Positions 52,522-55,145 of a stretch of 55,145 nt of DNA are shown piece by piece. Both the position numbers and the translations under genes were made by a program. The DNA comes from Flavobacteriales bacterium (GTDB lineage: Bacteria > Bacteroidota > Bacteroidia > Flavobacteriales > Flavobacteriaceae). Under the pieces are notes generated by a model. It saw only the letters and a list, made by a program, of their open reading frames with translations. It searched no databases and had not been told where the DNA came from. Numbering within the stretch: position 1 is the first letter of the stretch; the number at the start of each line of letters is the position of its first letter. The stretch spans positions 1 to 55,145 of the forward strand of contig WTJI01000047.1 in NCBI GenBank assembly GCA_011524905.1, in the 5' to 3' direction.

Positions 52522-53445
52522 CTACTCCTCAACTGGGGGGGTGTCTCCTTCCGAAGCAGCAGCTGCGCTTTCCCCAAATTGAAATCGAAGGATTAACTCG
52601 TGGGTTTTAAGCCCTAGCCCAGCCAACTGATCACTGCTTGGCGTCTCATAGGCATAACCCAGTTGTAGCCCTCCAATATTGATGAATGACAATAAAGAAA
52701 AGGAACTATTCGAGCGAGCAGATACCCCAATATCAAATGTGTTTTGCCAACTAACCATGCCCGTTATCTCTGTAGTTAACGGAATTCCACTTACTTTTCG
52801 CATCATTATAGTGGGCTTGAGAATAAATTCAGAACCCAGCGAAAAGTAAGCACCCCCAGCGGCATATACATGCGATCGGTCTTTCGCTGTATTGATGTCC
52901 TCTTGTCCTCGGTTAACCCCAAAAAGCCGTGGTATAGAAAATGAAAACCAGTAGTTTGGTGTTGACATATAAGCCCCTGCACCAACATTAGGAATAAAAC
53001 GATTGCGCTGTAATTGTAAGGGGTCTCCTACAGGATCATAAGTTGATAAGGGTGTAGGATCTGCTTTGTAAAAGTTTCCGCCTCCTTTTAACCCCAGATA
53101 CAACTGCTTTTCGTCACCCAAGGTCAAGCGATAAGAAAAATCAACATAAGCAAAAGTCTGTTGTTCTACAAAAACCTGATCGGAAACTACCGATAATCCC
53201 AAGCCTACATTATTCTCCCTTGCCGAGGAAAAAGCAAAAGCCAGGGTGTTGGGTGCCTCTTTAAACTGTGACCATTGCCGACGTGATAAAACCGAAAGTT
53301 GATTGGCCGCTTCTGCTCCAGCATAGGCAGGATTAATCACTTGCATATTGTACCGATAGAGCGCATAAAATGCTTCCTGCTGGGCTTGTAGTTTGATGAA
53401 AAATAAAGACATCAAACTGGCCATTAATATGCTTTTCATTCTCAT
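52522..53445 (-). CDS. PorP/SprF family type IX secretion outer-membrane protein
   Basis: A 307-residue protein from the ATG at 53445, which shares one base with the stop of the upstream gene (TAATG); an ATG at 53439 is also possible. Signal peptide ending KLQAQ. FYALYRYNMQVINPAYAGAEA, SRRQWSQFKEAPNT and the C-terminal GLKTHELILRFQFG with an acidic Glu-rich tail are the family pattern. Partner of the TSP3-repeat protein immediately upstream. Confidence 0.9.
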   Translation of the reverse strand: MRMKSILMASLMSLFFIKLQAQQEAFYALYRYNMQVINPAYAGAEAANQLSVLSRRQWSQFKEAPNTLAFAFSSARENNVGLGLSVVSDQVFVEQQTFAYVDFSYRLTLGDEKQLYLGLKGGGNFYKADPTPLSTYDPVGDPLQLQRNRFIPNVGAGAYMSTPNYWFSFSIPRLFGVNRGQEDINTAKDRSHVYAAGGAYFSLGSEFILKPTIMMRKVSGIPLTTEITGMVSWQNTFDIGVSARSNSSFSLLSFINIGGLQLGYAYETPSSDQLAGLGLKTHELILRFQFGESAAAASEGDTPPVEE

Positions 53446-55145
53446 TATCGCGTTAAGTACAGCCATCCTTCAAAATCTACAGTACCGTTACCATCTAGGT
53501 CGATGCGGTAATAATAACTCCCTTCAGGGAGTTCATTCCCATCAACTTCGCCTTTCCAGTTGTTTCTGTAGGGCTGCGCTTCGAACAACAGCTTACCGCT
53601 TCGGTCATATATCCAGACATGATTATCTACATAACGATCAATTTCACGTACTTGCCAAGTGTCATTAACCGTATCACCATTGGGAGAGAAAAACTCCACT
53701 ATATCAATCGCAGCGCGTAGCGATGGATTGTTAAAATCACTTGGAAAACTGCTAGGATCCAACGGGTCTGTTCCTGCTAACGTTTCATCTAAGTTGGGAA
53801 AACCATCCAAATCTTGGTCGTTATATGGGTCTTCATTAACCGAATCCCTCTCATCCATTACCCCATCTGCATCTGTATCCAAAATAGCAGATTCAAGATA
53901 ATCGGCAATACCATCTGTGTCGGTGTCATCATCCTCTGGAGATCCATTATTGTTTAGGTCTTCTTCGGCTGTGGATAGGCCATCTCCATCATCATCTACA
54001 TCTATGTGATTCCATACCCCGTCACCATCTGTGTCTAAAGTATTTCCATTAATATCTAACTCGTTAACAGAAAGCACCCCATCGTTGTCATCATCAGTAT
54101 CTAAGTAGTCTCTAGTTCCATCTCCGTCAGTATCGAAAGGAAAACCAGCTGTACTTACTTCAGCTAAAGTCGGTATACCGTCATTGTCATCATCATTATC
54201 TAAATAATCTGGCGTTCCATCATTATCTGTGTCAAGAGCATCTGATGGGTTACCATTGAGATCTAAGTCTGGGAATTCATCTATACTTGCGATTTTATCT
54301 CCATCATCATCAACATCCAAATAATCAGGTGTACCGTCTGCATCTGTATCTACAGCATCTGCTGGATTAAAATCTCCATTGGGGTCTGGGTTTTCAAATA
54401 AACTAAATACCGTATCATTATCATCATCTGGATCCAAATAGTCTTCAAATCCATCACCATCAGAATCCTGGATAATTGTATTTTCTGATTCAATTTCCTC
54501 CAAAGCACCCTCTACGCCAGACCCTTCAAACACACTAAAAATGTGATCTCCGTCATCATCTGGATCACGCGAATTAATGATCCCATCGGCATCAGTATCT
54601 GAACTAATAAGATTGGCAGGTACTTCATCTACTGGGGTCTCAATGGTGGCAAGCTCAAAGACTTCTTCCCCGCCCGCCTGCACTTCTATGACTTCAGGAG
54701 TTTCAGGAATTGGCACTTTGGGGTCACCTGCTGTTGTGTTGACATAAGCGATCTCTACTTCGTAAATGCCGTCCAAATTAGCATCATCTGGATTGTTGGG
54801 ATCTGGTGGGTTTTTGAAGACCAAGTAACCTTCTGCGCTATCATTCTTTTTGAGGCTATACCTTTTCTGAGTTCCCCCGCCTGATGAAGAGGGCTCGCCA
54901 CCCACAATATCGAATTTATCCGCATCGGCACCTCCCGTTATCTTTTTTCTCACTTTCCACCTTCCAACACCTCTGTCGGTAAATGGTAGGATCGGATAAT
55001 GCAGAGGCATACTTTTTCCCGATAGACTATTGATTACAATTTTGTGATCTCGATAAAAAGTAATGAATACATTTTCATCTACATCAAGCGTCCCATCATT
55101 GTCATCATCTACATCTGGGATATCTCCTAGCTCGTCTGAGTCATT
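53445..55145 (-). CDS. T9SS substrate with thrombospondin-3-type repeats (5' end cut by window)
   Basis: Open from the window edge through 53445, at least 566 residues; the beginning is missing. A beta domain near the edge (with TEYDGVE-like acidic loops such as PDVDDDNDGTLDVDEN) is followed by six or more units built on DTDADGTPDYLDVDDDGDK-like sequence, a calcium-binding thrombospondin type 3 pattern. The end (from FSPNGDTVNDTWQVRE to GWLYLTR) is the gliding-motility / type B T9SS sorting domain. Role: large surface protein stabilised by Ca2+. The PorP/SprF gene begins in its stop codon. Confidence 0.9.
   Translation of the reverse strand, partial: NDSDELGDIPDVDDDNDGTLDVDENVFITFYRDHKIVINSLSGKSMPLHYPILPFTDRGVGRWKVRKKITGGADADKFDIVGGEPSSSGGGTQKRYSLKKNDSAEGYLVFKNPPDPNNPDDANLDGIYEVEIAYVNTTAGDPKVPIPETPEVIEVQAGGEEVFELATIETPVDEVPANLISSDTDADGIINSRDPDDDGDHIFSVFEGSGVEGALEEIESENTIIQDSDGDGFEDYLDPDDDNDTVFSLFENPDPNGDFNPADAVDTDADGTPDYLDVDDDGDKIASIDEFPDLDLNGNPSDALDTDNDGTPDYLDNDDDNDGIPTLAEVSTAGFPFDTDGDGTRDYLDTDDDNDGVLSVNELDINGNTLDTDGDGVWNHIDVDDDGDGLSTAEEDLNNNGSPEDDDTDTDGIADYLESAILDTDADGVMDERDSVNEDPYNDQDLDGFPNLDETLAGTDPLDPSSFPSDFNNPSLRAAIDIVEFFSPNGDTVNDTWQVREIDRYVDNHVWIYDRSGKLLFEAQPYRNNWKGEVDGNELPEGSYYYRIDLDGNGTVDFEGWLYLTR
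53775..54599 (-). repeat. TSP3-type repeat-coding tract
   Basis: At least six units of about 38 residues, each with a DxDxDG-type loop, a YLD or similar, a DDDxD loop and a variable spacer. Seen on the plus strand as recurring ATCATC-rich stretches. Not a CRISPR or microsatellite: the spacing and codons differ between units. Confidence 0.85.

Noticed and set aside
53775-54599. Regularly spaced repeats on the plus strand, CRISPR-like at first glance
   Set aside because: Units are not identical, are in frame, and encode the DxDxDG calcium loops of the T9SS substrate.
1-55145. Mobile elements, phage genes, defence islands, tRNA or rRNA
   Set aside because: No transposase, integrase, restriction, toxin-antitoxin or structural RNA sequence could be recognised on either strand by reading.

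Overview
The window reads as chromosomal DNA from a marine-type Bacteroidota, most likely Flavobacteriia or a close relative. The evidence is two type IX secretion (T9SS) substrate/PorP-SprF pairs, a SusC/SusD pair, many lipoproteins with a Cys at about residue 17-21, AT-leaning sequence, weak Shine-Dalgarno signals, and scattered matches to the Bacteroidota -7 promoter element TAnnTTTG. No rRNA, tRNA, CRISPR array, transposase, integrase, phage gene or recognisable defence system was seen. It looks like an ordinary core/accessory metabolic and surface region, not a mobile island.

Layout. 1-5.2 kb: 3'-truncated PqqB-like metallo-hydrolase, two overlapping microproteins, GH16 laminarinase-type lipoprotein, CNT nucleoside transporter, SSS symporter. 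5.3-8.8 kb: secreted protein, AGCS alanine/Na+ symporter, exported M20 amidohydrolase. 8.8-11.7 kb: small membrane proteins, OsmC protein, ABA4-like protein, YkuK RNase H-like protein, D-2-hydroxyacid dehydrogenase. 11.7-13.8 kb: DUF1611 (DgcN-like) and enolase-superfamily dipeptide epimerase pair. 13.8-17.4 kb: a compact run of plug-only TonB-receptor-like protein, SsuD-like flavin monooxygenase, SSS symporter and Smr-domain protein. 17.5-21.1 kb: C-type-lectin T9SS substrate and its PorP/SprF partner. 21.3-26.6 kb: SusC/SusD followed by a lipoprotein prolyl-aminopeptidase-like hydrolase. 26.9-35.1 kb: membrane proteins, methyltransferase, BspA-repeat lipoprotein, Ser/Thr-linker lipoprotein, DUF2147, Kazal inhibitor, CBM9/DUF5916 protein, MDR oxidoreductase. 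35.1-41.4 kb: PAQR/hemolysin III, M81 peptidase, PHP phosphoesterase, DUF4442, DUF2927, DUF1643, TauE/SafE. 41.5-50.9 kb: acetate uptake and activation (DUF4212, SSS, acs), acyl-CoA dehydrogenase, SGNH hydrolase, acetoacetate-CoA ligase, YdeI-like protein and two tiny membrane proteins. 51.4-55.1 kb: SnoaL-like lipoprotein, DoxX-like protein, second PorP/SprF and a truncated T9SS substrate rich in thrombospondin-3-type calcium repeats.

Functionally the genes fit a scavenger of peptides, amino acids, nucleosides, organic acids and polysaccharide. Several peptidases and amidohydrolases sit among Na+-coupled symporters (three SSS, one AGCS, one CNT). There is a SusCD system paired with a peptidase instead of a glycosidase, a D-Glu/L-Ala-Glu epimerase module, and an acetate/acetoacetate activation block. 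T9SS adhesin-like proteins suggest surface attachment or gliding. The least explained parts are the plug-only protein and its operon (13.8-17.4 kb), the microprotein operons (0.8-1.1 kb and 50.8-51.1 kb) and the Ser/Thr-linker lipoprotein (29.6-31.1 kb). Gene order is very compact: seven of ten convergent junctions have overlapping stop codons.
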